This document shows, in pieces, positions 30,143 through 37,872 of a stretch of DNA of 64,000 bases. The notes below the pieces were generated by a model, which saw only the letters and a list, made by a program, of their open reading frames with translations, did not search any database and was not told the origin of the DNA. Made by a program: the position numbers and the translations under genes. Each line of letters opens with the position of its first letter. The first letter of the stretch is position 1. The DNA is from Candidatus Accumulibacter affinis (GTDB taxonomy: Bacteria > Pseudomonadota > Gammaproteobacteria > Burkholderiales > Rhodocyclaceae): positions 62,001 through 126,000 of the forward strand of contig JADJOT010000013.1 of NCBI GenBank assembly GCA_016713625.1. The letters are read 5' to 3'.

Positions 30143-31087
30143 ATGTACGGGTTTCAGCCCATCGCCTGCGCAGCCGCTGCGCTTGTCTGCCTTTACACAG
30201 CGGCGCCAGCCAAAGCTGACCCCACCTCAACGACTCTCGAGGCTTTGCTTGGGGGCGGCAGCCTCGAGATCGACGGCGTGAAATTCTCGAACTTCACGCC
30301 GCTGCTTGCACCGGAGATACCCTTCGGCAGCGCGCTGCTCCATACCTTGGTCACTAATCCCGGCGCGCTTAGCACCATGCCGTTGATCGCTACGACAGGC
30401 GGCGTGCTTTCCCACGCCTTCGGCAACGCGACACCGGCTGTGGCGTCCAGCATCACCGTTTCGTCGCTGTCTGACGATTTGGCTACGCCTCCGTTCGATC
30501 CGGGGCTGCAGTTCACCGGTCCGACGACTTGGTCGGTCACTGCTGGCACCATTGCTTCACTGCAGATCACCGGATTCTTCTACGACGTGAGTCGCGAAAA
30601 AGACGCGACTGGCGCATTTTTGTCCGGACCGATCCGGAGCGCAAGTCTGTTGCAGGACGCGGCAGTGAAATTTACGGTCGGCCCGGACAGTTTCCCCTCG
30701 GGTGGTCTTCCCGATTTCGCCGGTGCTGGTGCGCTGCAGTTCCTTTTCGGTGCGCACGGGCTCATCGATGGCAATGCCACGGGCGAACTGTTCGCGCGCT
30801 TTGACTTTGTCGGGCTGGTCCCGCTTTTTTCCCAGCTTTCATCCGGTTTCACCTTTCCAGATGAAGACTCCGTCCGGGTGTACAACCTGATCGCCGTCGG
30901 CGCCTCGTCAGAAGGCGCTTATACGCTCGGCGCCCTGACCGAGCGCTATGATCCTCCAGTGCCACCGGGAGGCGGCGGCTTGGGGCCATTCCTGCCGGGA
31001 ACCATTGACGTGCCCGAGCCCGCGTCCCTCCTGCTTCTCGCAACTGCTGCCTTCGGTCTCGGCTTCAGTCGCCGTAGGTTGGCGTAA
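30143..31087 (+). CDS. PEP-CTERM sorted secreted protein
   Basis: This 314-residue protein has an N-terminal signal peptide (IACAAAALVCLYTAAPAKAD) and a C-terminal PEP-CTERM tag: VPEP, a hydrophobic stretch (ASLLLLATAAFGLGF) and a basic end (SRRRLA). Such proteins are recognised by exosortase EpsH/XrtA systems and usually end up in the extracellular matrix of floc- or biofilm-forming bacteria. The body is rich in Gly, Ser, Thr and Phe and I recognise no catalytic domain. AGGAGG lies upstream of the ATG at 30143. No exosortase gene is in the window. It has no obvious operon partner. Confidence 0.85.
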   Translation: MYGFQPIACAAAALVCLYTAAPAKADPTSTTLEALLGGGSLEIDGVKFSNFTPLLAPEIPFGSALLHTLVTNPGALSTMPLIATTGGVLSHAFGNATPAVASSITVSSLSDDLATPPFDPGLQFTGPTTWSVTAGTIASLQITGFFYDVSREKDATGAFLSGPIRSASLLQDAAVKFTVGPDSFPSGGLPDFAGAGALQFLFGAHGLIDGNATGELFARFDFVGLVPLFSQLSSGFTFPDEDSVRVYNLIAVGASSEGAYTLGALTERYDPPVPPGGGGLGPFLPGTIDVPEPASLLLLATAAFGLGFSRRRLA

Positions 31088-31221
31088 GCGCGCGGGTAAG
31101 GTTCTTCTCTTCGGCTGGCGCCGGCAGCGCCTGTCGTCGCGCCGGCTGGGTCAGCTGCTGAGCAAGCTGGAATCGGTGAAAGCTATCATCCGGTCGAGAG
31201 TGGAGCACCCTTTCCACACCA

Positions 31222-32424
31222 CTACCAGTTGGCTTCGCGCTCGGGCGTTGCCGTGATCTTGTGGATCGAGAGATCGGCGCCGTTGTATTCCTGTTCCTGA
31301 TCGAGGCGCAGACCGACGACGGCTTTCAGCACGCCATAGACCAGGCAGCTACCGACCAGGGCAATGCTGATGGCCATGCCGGTCATCAGCAACTGTGGCA
31401 TCAGGGCAACGCCGCCGACGCCGCCCAGCGCCCGGCTGCCGAAAATGCCGGCGGCAATTCCTCCCCAGGCGCCGCAAAGGCCATGCAGCGGCCAGACGCC
31501 GAGGACGTCGTCGATCTTCCAGCGGTTCTGGGTCAGCGTGAACATCATCACGAACAGTCCGCCGGCGATACTGCCGACGACCAGCGCGCCGATCGGATGC
31601 ATCACGTCGGAGCCGGCGCAGACGGCGACCAGGCCGGCGAGCGGTCCGTTATGGACGAAGCCGGGGTCGTTCTTACCGGCTACCAGGGCTACCAGCGTGC
31701 CGCCAGCCATCGCCATCAGCGAGTTGATGGCAACCAGGCCGGAGATCTTGTCGATGGTCTGTGCGCTCATGACGTTGAAGCCGAACCAGCCGACGGTCAG
31801 AATCCAGGCACCCAGCGCCAGGAACGGGATCGATGACGGCGGATGTGCGGAAACCCGCCCCTCTTTGGTGTAGCGTCCGTAGCGTGCGCCGAGCAGCAGG
31901 ACCGCGGGCAGGGCAATCCAGCCACCCATGGCGTGCACCACCACCGATCCGGCGAAGTCATGGAACTCCTCGCCATAGCGGGCTTTCAGCCAGGCCTGGA
32001 TGCCGAAGGCCTGGTTCCAGGCAATACCTTCGAAGAGGGGGTAGATGAAGCCAACAATCAGAAAGGTTGCTGCCAGTTGCGGGTAGAACCTGGCACGTTC
32101 GGCGATGCCGCCGGAAACGATGGCCGGAATCGCGGCGGCAAAGGTCAGCAAGAAGAAAAATCGCGTCAGTTCGAAGCCATTTTTCTGCAGCAGCGTTTCG
32201 GCGCCGGCGAAGAAGTTGATGCCGTAGGCAATGCTGTAACCAACGAAGAAATAGGCGATCGTCGATACCGAGAAATCGGTAAGGATCTTCACCAGCGCGT
32301 TGACCTGGCTCTTCTTGCGTACCGTGCCCAGTTCGAGAAAGGCAAAGCCGGAATGCATCGCCAGCACCATGATGCCGCCGAGCAGAATGAAGAGAACGTC
32401 ACTACCAGACTTGAGTACTTCCAT
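31222..32424 (-). CDS. amt: Ammonium transporter (Amt family)
   Basis: This 400-residue protein with about 11 transmembrane helices conducts ammonium/ammonia. Family landmarks are FLELGTVRKKSQVNALVK, ERARFYPQ, the first pore histidine in SVVVHAMGGW and the second in WPLHGLCGAWGG. There is no cleaved signal peptide in the chosen form. GGAGGAG sits just before the ATG at 32424; upstream in-frame codons would add residues across the promoter. The expected PII partner gene (glnK) is not adjacent. Upstream lie a sigma-54 promoter and an NtrC-type site, so nitrogen control is likely. Confidence 0.93.
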   Translation of the reverse strand: MEVLKSGSDVLFILLGGIMVLAMHSGFAFLELGTVRKKSQVNALVKILTDFSVSTIAYFFVGYSIAYGINFFAGAETLLQKNGFELTRFFFLLTFAAAIPAIVSGGIAERARFYPQLAATFLIVGFIYPLFEGIAWNQAFGIQAWLKARYGEEFHDFAGSVVVHAMGGWIALPAVLLLGARYGRYTKEGRVSAHPPSSIPFLALGAWILTVGWFGFNVMSAQTIDKISGLVAINSLMAMAGGTLVALVAGKNDPGFVHNGPLAGLVAVCAGSDVMHPIGALVVGSIAGGLFVMMFTLTQNRWKIDDVLGVWPLHGLCGAWGGIAAGIFGSRALGGVGGVALMPQLLMTGMAISIALVGSCLVYGVLKAVVGLRLDQEQEYNGADLSIHKITATPEREANW

Positions 32425-32456
32425 GACTCCTCCGGAAAATCGGGTCGAAGCCATCA

Positions 32457-32472
32457 AGCAAGTTATGTTCCA
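32457..32472 (-). promoter_or_regulatory. Sigma-54 promoter for amt
   Basis: On the minus strand TGGAACATAACTTGCT matches the -24/-12 consensus (TGGCAC-N5-TTGCW) except for one base, with the required 10 bases between GG and GC. Transcription would start near 32446, leaving a short leader of about 22 bases that contains the GGAGGAG ribosome site. Confidence 0.75.
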
Positions 32473-32526
32473 GGGTAAAGGAAGGCCCGAATTCAATGAC
32501 TTATGCTCCCTTTTGGGGATCGTTAC

Positions 32527-32541
32527 GCACTATATTGGTGC
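32527..32541. promoter_or_regulatory. NtrC-type activator site upstream of amt
   Basis: GCACTATATTGGTGC fits the NtrC pattern GCACY-N5-RGTGC. It lies about 65 bases upstream of the sigma-54 promoter, a normal distance for an enhancer-binding site. Confidence 0.6.
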
Positions 32542-32602
32542 AATCCGTCGCCTTCACGCACCGTAACGGGGATCTGGCGCACTGATTTGCTTTGTCGCTG
32601 GC

Positions 32603-33829
32603 CTACTTTGGTGCAGCCCCCGGCGGCAGGAGAACCCACATCTGTCCCTGTTGCTTCATCCGCCCAGCCTGGTTACCCGCCGCGGTACCGAAACCCCAGA
32701 ACAGATCGGCACGCACGACCCCGCGAATCGCACCGCCCGTATCCTGTGCCAGAACCAGACGGCGCAGCGGCAGCGCTGAGTCGGGCTGGCTGGTGGCCAG
32801 GAAAACGGGTGCGCCCAGGGGTGCGTAGCGGGGATCGACGGCAATGCTGCGCTCCGGCGTCAGCGGCACGCCCAAGGCGCCGTTCGGGCCGTCACCCTCG
32901 TTTCCCTTGGCCGACTGTTCGCGGAAGAAAACGTAACTCGGGTTGGCGTTCAGCAGTTCGTTGAGCCGGTTCGGGTTGGCGCGCGCCCACTGCTTGATCC
33001 CTGCCATCGAAGCCTGTTCGAGGGTCAACTCACCGCGGTCGACGAGCACTCTGCCAATCGACTGGTAAGGGTGACCGTTCTGGTCGGCGTAGGCGAGGCG
33101 CACTGTGCTGCCATCGGGAAGTCTGACCCGGCCGGAGCCCTGCACCTGCAGAAAGAACAGCTCGACTGGGTCGTCGACGTACAGGAGGGTGCGCTCGGCG
33201 TAGTCCTTCTCGTGACTGGTGATTTCGGCACGCGAGTAATAGGGAACGACCTTGTTGCCCTGCAGGCGACCGCGCAGGCGCATGTTCTTCAGGTCTGGCA
33301 GGACTGTGCCGAGATCGATATTCAGCAGATCGGGCGGCACCCCGAGGACCGGCTGCAGATACGGTTTGCCACGCGTACGTGAACCGCGCAGCAGCGGTTC
33401 GTAGTAACCGGTCACCAGTCCGTTGCTGCTGCCATCGGCATTGGTCGATCGCCAGGGCTGGAAACGCGACTCGAAGAAACGGCGTATGCTGGTCGTCGAC
33501 GGCCCACTCAGGCCCTTGGCTTCCTCACAGACGGCTTTCCATTGTGGCCACTGCGGCCGGCTGGCAAGACCGCGGCAAGATTGTAGGAAGGCTGGCCAGG
33601 CAGCAAGCAGATCATCGTCGTTCCAGCCTGGCAGATCGCTCCAGCGCGCGGCCTGTAGTGGCCTGCTCCCTTCCGGGCTGGTGGTCGATGGTGCGGCAGC
33701 ACCACAAGGCAGACAGCTCGGGCAGGCGCTACAGCCGCCGGCAGGCGGGGCGGTGCCGCAAGCGCTAAGCAGCGTCAGCAGCAAGCTGGCGGCGCTGGCA
33801 AGGAGCGGCCGTGATTGGCTTTTGCGCAT
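32603..33829 (-). CDS. mltA: Membrane-bound lytic murein transglycosylase A (lipoprotein)
   Basis: MltA cleaves peptidoglycan glycan strands, forming 1,6-anhydro-muramic ends, from the inner face of the outer membrane. The 408-residue precursor has a lipoprotein signal (LLASAASLLLTLLSAC, lipid-modified Cys at the end). The MltA barrel follows (GYYEPLLRGSRT, VPYYSRAEI, ELFFLQVQGSGRVRLPDG), then the C-terminal 3D domain with its aspartates (VDPRYAPLGAPVFL, AQDTGGAIRGVVRADLFWG). It is divergent from the DUF815 gene. Confidence 0.95.
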   Translation of the reverse strand: MRKSQSRPLLASAASLLLTLLSACGTAPPAGGCSACPSCLPCGAAAPSTTSPEGSRPLQAARWSDLPGWNDDDLLAAWPAFLQSCRGLASRPQWPQWKAVCEEAKGLSGPSTTSIRRFFESRFQPWRSTNADGSSNGLVTGYYEPLLRGSRTRGKPYLQPVLGVPPDLLNIDLGTVLPDLKNMRLRGRLQGNKVVPYYSRAEITSHEKDYAERTLLYVDDPVELFFLQVQGSGRVRLPDGSTVRLAYADQNGHPYQSIGRVLVDRGELTLEQASMAGIKQWARANPNRLNELLNANPSYVFFREQSAKGNEGDGPNGALGVPLTPERSIAVDPRYAPLGAPVFLATSQPDSALPLRRLVLAQDTGGAIRGVVRADLFWGFGTAAGNQAGRMKQQGQMWVLLPPGAAPK

Positions 33830-33876
33830 GGTTTGGCTAGAGTGTCGGGTTCGTCAACCTCTCAGTATACTGTCTG

Positions 33877-34842
33877 ATGAGCAAATCTCTCCCGCAACTT
33901 GCGCGCTTTCTCGTCCGCGCCGAGCAGTTCCTCGATCGCCTGGAGCCTTTGCTGCCGCCGGCGTCAGCGGCTCCTGACTGGGCGGCGGCCTGCGCTTTTC
34001 GCTGGCGCAGCCGCCGCGGGGTGGGCCAGCTGCAACCGATCCTGCGCCTACCGGACATCCGACTTGCCGACCTGCAGGACATCGATGACCAGAAGGCACG
34101 TATCGATGCCAACACGCGCCACTTCGTCGCCGGTCGGCCGGCCAACAATGTCCTGCTGACCGGCACCCGCGGATCGGGCAAATCGTCACTGCTCAAGGCG
34201 CTGCTCAACGAATACGCGCCACAAGGGCTGCGCGTGATCGAAGTCGAAAAGGGCGATCTGACCGATCTGCCGGACATCGTCGACCTGATTGACGGGCGTC
34301 CAGAACGTTTCATCGTCTTCTGCGACGACCTTTCCTTCGACTCCGGCGACGTGCGCTACAAGGCGCTGAAGGTCGTGCTCGACGGGTCGCTCGCAGCCGC
34401 TCCCGAAAACGTCGTAATCTACGCCACCTCGAACCGGCGGCACCTGATGCCCGAGTATTTCGCCGAAAACCTCGAGAGCAGCAAGCGCGTTGGTGAGGAA
34501 ATCCACCCTGGCGAGGCGAGCGAGGAAAAGATCTCGCTGTCGGAACGTTTCGGCCTGTGGATTTCGTTCTATCCATTCGACCAGGATGCTTACCTCAACA
34601 TTGCTGCGCACTGGCTCAAGTCATTCGGCTGCGCGCCCGACGAGATCCAGCGAGCGGAACGTGATGCGCTCAACTGGGCACTCGAACGAGGCTCGCGCAG
34701 CGGCCGCGTCGCCTGGCAGTTCGCCAGAGATTGGGCCGGTCGGCACATCGATCCCCCGCAACGCCCAAAAACACCACGCACCAGAACGGTGCGTGGTGTT
34801 TCGTCAGCAACCGCAAGCAAACGTTCGGGCAGCGCATCGTGA
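33877..34842 (+). CDS. DUF815 AAA-type ATPase
   Basis: This 321-residue P-loop ATPase of the DUF815 family has Walker A at about residue 96 (GTRGSGKSS) and Walker B in FIVFCDDLSFDSGD. It also has a sensor-like ATSNRRHLMPEY and the family segment ERFGLWISFYPFDQDAYL. The cellular role of the family is not established. The last 24 or so codons run through a 14-bp perfect hairpin (34769-34801) and encode an Arg/Ser/Thr-rich tail unlike the conserved domain. It starts 47 bases from the divergent mltA and precedes a Nudix-ThiE gene. A palindrome CAGTATACTG at 33863-33872 overlaps its likely -10. Confidence 0.88.
   Translation: MSKSLPQLARFLVRAEQFLDRLEPLLPPASAAPDWAAACAFRWRSRRGVGQLQPILRLPDIRLADLQDIDDQKARIDANTRHFVAGRPANNVLLTGTRGSGKSSLLKALLNEYAPQGLRVIEVEKGDLTDLPDIVDLIDGRPERFIVFCDDLSFDSGDVRYKALKVVLDGSLAAAPENVVIYATSNRRHLMPEYFAENLESSKRVGEEIHPGEASEEKISLSERFGLWISFYPFDQDAYLNIAAHWLKSFGCAPDEIQRAERDALNWALERGSRSGRVAWQFARDWAGRHIDPPQRPKTPRTRTVRGVSSATASKRSGSAS
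34769..34801. terminator. Perfect 14-bp hairpin inside the 3' end of the DUF815 gene
   Basis: AAACACCACGCACC and GGTGCGTGGTGTTT are exact reverse complements around a 5-nt loop. The right arm ends in TTT on the plus strand; on the minus strand the arm runs into TTTTT. It has terminator form but lies about 40 bases before the stop codon. It could lower transcription into the downstream gene, or be an inserted palindromic repeat. Confidence 0.5.
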
Positions 34843-34879
34843 GTTGCTGGCCGAGGGGGGCCGCAGGAGCCATCACGCG

Positions 34880-35827
34880 ATGACGCCGGTCACCGAAGTG
34901 GTGGCGGCGGTGATGCTGCGTGGCGATCCGGCAGCGCCCGAGTTCCTGCTCGCGCAGCGCCCGCCGGGAAAGGTCTACGCCGGCTACTGGGAATTCCCAG
35001 GCGGCAAGGTCGAACCAGGCGAAACGCTCTACGCGGCATTGCTTCGCGAACTGCACGAAGAGCTTGGCGTCACGATCGACGGCGCCTGGCCGTGGGTCTG
35101 CTGCGAGTTCACCTATCCGCATGCCAGGGTTCGCCTGCGCTTCTTTCGCGTCCGCTCGTGGCAGGGCGAACTGGCGCCGATCGAGCACAGCGCCCTGACC
35201 TGGTTGCAGGCCGGAGCGGCCGCAAGGGTCAGCCCAATCCTGCCGGCGAATGGCCCGATCCTGCGCGCTCTGGCGCTACCGCCGGTGTATGCGCTGAGCA
35301 ACGCCGAAGAGTACGGCGTGGCGACAGAACTGCAGCGGCTGGCGAGGGCGCTGGCGAACGGGCTGCGCTTGCTGCAGGTGCGCGACAAGACGCTGGCGCC
35401 GGCGCAACGCCGCGCCTTCGCGCAGGCGGTAGTGACGCTGGCGCAAGCTCATGACCGGGCGATGGTGTTGATCAACGACGACCGGGAACTTGCCCATATG
35501 GTTGCTGCCCAGGGACTGCATCTCTCGTCGAAGCGGCTGTGGGAGATCGAACAACGTCCGGATTTCGAGCGCGTCGCCGCTTCGTGTCACAACGCCGCCG
35601 ATCTCGCGCGCGCCGCCGAACTCGGTCTCGACTTTGTCGTCCTCGGACCAGTCTTGCCGACCGCCAGCCACCCGGGATCGACCGGCATCGGCTGGGCGGA
35701 GTTCTCGCGTCTGGCCGCCGGCTCGCCTTTGCCGGTCTATGCGCTAGGCGGGCTACAGCCGGAAATGCTCGAAACTGCGTGCCGCAGCGGCGGGCACGGC
35801 GTTGCGTTGCTGCGTCGCTGGCGATAA
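34880..35827 (+). CDS. Nudix hydrolase fused to a thiamine-phosphate-synthase-like domain
   Basis: The first 130 or so residues of this 315-residue protein are a MutT-type Nudix domain with a complete Nudix box (GGKVEPGETLYAALLRELHE, then ELG). MutT-type enzymes hydrolyse 8-oxo-dGTP to prevent mutation. The C-terminal half is a ThiE/TenI-like TIM barrel (GLRLLQVRDKTL, LINDDRELA, GLHLSSKRL, FVVLGPVLPTASHPG, VYALGGL). This MutT-ThiE fusion is seen in other proteobacteria. Whether the second domain makes thiamine phosphate is unknown. The ATG at 34880 starts just before the conserved TEVVAAVML; the frame is open much further upstream but overlaps DUF815. Confidence 0.9.
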   Translation: MTPVTEVVAAVMLRGDPAAPEFLLAQRPPGKVYAGYWEFPGGKVEPGETLYAALLRELHEELGVTIDGAWPWVCCEFTYPHARVRLRFFRVRSWQGELAPIEHSALTWLQAGAAARVSPILPANGPILRALALPPVYALSNAEEYGVATELQRLARALANGLRLLQVRDKTLAPAQRRAFAQAVVTLAQAHDRAMVLINDDRELAHMVAAQGLHLSSKRLWEIEQRPDFERVAASCHNAADLARAAELGLDFVVLGPVLPTASHPGSTGIGWAEFSRLAAGSPLPVYALGGLQPEMLETACRSGGHGVALLRRWR

Positions 35828-35871
35828 GGCGTCGCGCGGCGGCACACCTACGCTCGTTATCGCCGCCAGGG

Positions 35872-37872
35872 TCACTCGCGGTGGAGGATTTGCACGCTGC
35901 GTGCAGCCACCGGACTGGTTTTCTCGCGCCGACCAGCGGCGAAGGGAGAATGCGCGCTACTGTCGCAAACCTGTTGCCAGACCCCTGTCGGCAACAGGAA
36001 GGACACCGGGATCTCGTCGCGGTTGATCAGACATAGCAAAGTGTCGTCGAAGCTGCCCGCGGACGCAGTCTCGGGTGCGAGCTGCAGACCAAAGGCACCG
36101 AGCTTCCTCGACTGCCAGTCAGCGACGCGCATCGGTCGTCCCGCCGGATGCCACCAGTCGACATCTGGCTGGCCGTCGGCAGTGACTTCGCCGCTTAGCC
36201 AGCGACATCGTCGCAGTTGCGGGAAGCGCCGACGCAAGCCGATCAGGCCGGCGACAAAAGCCAGCAGATCGCTATCGGTCTTGTCCCAGTCGATCCAGGT
36301 CATGCCGTTATCCTGGCAATAGGCATTGTTGTTGCCGGCCTGCGTGCGCCCGAGTTCATCGCCAGCCTGCAGCATCGGAACGCCCTGAGAAATCAGCAGA
36401 GTGGTCAACAGCGCACGCTGCAGGCGTCGGCGTCGTTCGAGTACCGCCGGATCGTTGCTCTCGCCTTCTTCACCGCAGTTCCAGGAGCAGTTATGGCCGT
36501 GGCCGTCGCGATTGTCCTCGCCGTTGAGTTCGTTGTGCTTGGTCTGATAGCTGACCAGGTCGCGCAAGGTGAAGCCGTCATGCGCGGTGACAAAGTTGGT
36601 GCCTGCCTGTGGCGCCCGTCCCGCGACACGGAAGATTTCGCTCGATCCGGCGAGCCGCTGTGCGAGTTGCCCGACACTTGCCTCGTGAGTCAGCCAGAAC
36701 GCACGCACGTCGTCGCGGAAACGGTCATTCCATTCGCTCCAGCGCGGCAGAAAGCGTCCCAGGCGGTAGCCATCGGGCCCGATATCCCAGGGCTCGGCAA
36801 TCAGCTTGACGCGTTGCAGCACCGGGTCCTGCGCGACTGCGGCGAGAAACGCGCTTTCGCGAGTCAGCGCGGCAGCCAGGTCGAAGCGGAAGCCGTCGAC
36901 GTGCATCACCTCGACCCAGTAGCGCAGTGCATCCATCAACAGTTGCAGCACACGCGGATGGGCGACGTTGAGCGTGTTGCCGCAGCCACTGAAATTCTCG
37001 TAGCAGGCGAGGTTGCCGGCCGACAGGCGATAGTAACTCTGGTTATCGATGCCACGGAAAGAGAGGGTCGGGCCCCACTCGTCGGTTTCCGCGGTATGGT
37101 TGAAAACCACGTCGAGAATGACTTCGAGGCCCGCGGCATGCAGTGACCGGACCATGCTCTTGAACTCGGCGATCACCGACTGACCGCCAATGCGCGCGGC
37201 GTAGCGCGGTTCCGGCGCGAAGAAGGCGAGCGAGTTGTAGCCCCAGTAATTGACGCGACCTTCGTTGGCCAGACGTTGCTCGTCGAGAAAATAGTGCACC
37301 GGCAGGAGACTGAGGGCGGTGATACCGAGGCGCTGGAAATGTTCGATCATCGCCGGTGCAGCAAGACCGGCATAGCTGCCGCGCAGCACCTCGGGTATCC
37401 CGGAATGCTGCCGGCTGATGCCTTTGACATGGACTTCGTAGAGCACCGTGTCAGACCACGGGGTCGCTGGCGGAGTGTCTTCGCCCCAGGTAAACTCTTC
37501 GTCCACGACCGCAGCGGTCAGGCAGTGTGCCGGATCATTCTGCGCCGGCCACGAGAAGCGGCCGACGACCTCGCGCGCGTAGGGGTCGAGAAGCAGGCGT
37601 TGCGCGTCGAAACGTTGGCCCTGCTCGGGCGCGTGCAGACCGTGCACCCGGTAAGCATAGCGGAGTCCCGGAGCGGCACCGACGAGGTAGCCGTGCCAGA
37701 CCTGGTCGCTGCACTCGCGCAAAGGCAGCGGGCGCATCCGCATGCCGTCGAAAACACACAATTCGACGCCTTCGGCATGCGCCGAAAACAGCGCGAAGTT
37801 GACCCCCTTGCCGTCCCAGTGAGCGCCGAGCGGCCAGGGTCGCCCGGCTTCGAGAGTAATGCTGTCGATCAT
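35872..37872 (-). CDS. glgX: Glycogen debranching enzyme GlgX
   Basis: GlgX hydrolyses the alpha-1,6 branches left after phosphorylase has shortened glycogen chains. The 666-residue protein starts with a CBM48-like domain (GVNFALFSAHAEGVELCVFD) followed by a GH13 barrel. The nucleophile is in VDGFRFDLAAAL, the acid/base in LIAEPWDIG and the third acidic residue in VTAHDGFTL. The ATG at 37872 overlaps the glgB stop by four bases (ATGA), which decides the start and implies coupling. It is the last gene of glk-glgP-glgB-glgX. Confidence 0.95.
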   Translation of the reverse strand: MIDSITLEAGRPWPLGAHWDGKGVNFALFSAHAEGVELCVFDGMRMRPLPLRECSDQVWHGYLVGAAPGLRYAYRVHGLHAPEQGQRFDAQRLLLDPYAREVVGRFSWPAQNDPAHCLTAAVVDEEFTWGEDTPPATPWSDTVLYEVHVKGISRQHSGIPEVLRGSYAGLAAPAMIEHFQRLGITALSLLPVHYFLDEQRLANEGRVNYWGYNSLAFFAPEPRYAARIGGQSVIAEFKSMVRSLHAAGLEVILDVVFNHTAETDEWGPTLSFRGIDNQSYYRLSAGNLACYENFSGCGNTLNVAHPRVLQLLMDALRYWVEVMHVDGFRFDLAAALTRESAFLAAVAQDPVLQRVKLIAEPWDIGPDGYRLGRFLPRWSEWNDRFRDDVRAFWLTHEASVGQLAQRLAGSSEIFRVAGRAPQAGTNFVTAHDGFTLRDLVSYQTKHNELNGEDNRDGHGHNCSWNCGEEGESNDPAVLERRRRLQRALLTTLLISQGVPMLQAGDELGRTQAGNNNAYCQDNGMTWIDWDKTDSDLLAFVAGLIGLRRRFPQLRRCRWLSGEVTADGQPDVDWWHPAGRPMRVADWQSRKLGAFGLQLAPETASAGSFDDTLLCLINRDEIPVSFLLPTGVWQQVCDSSAHSPFAAGRREKTSPVAARSVQILHRE

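Noticed and set aside
31088..31221. GC-rich inverted repeat after the PEP-CTERM gene as a terminator
   Set aside because: The stem is only five base pairs and lacks a T-run.
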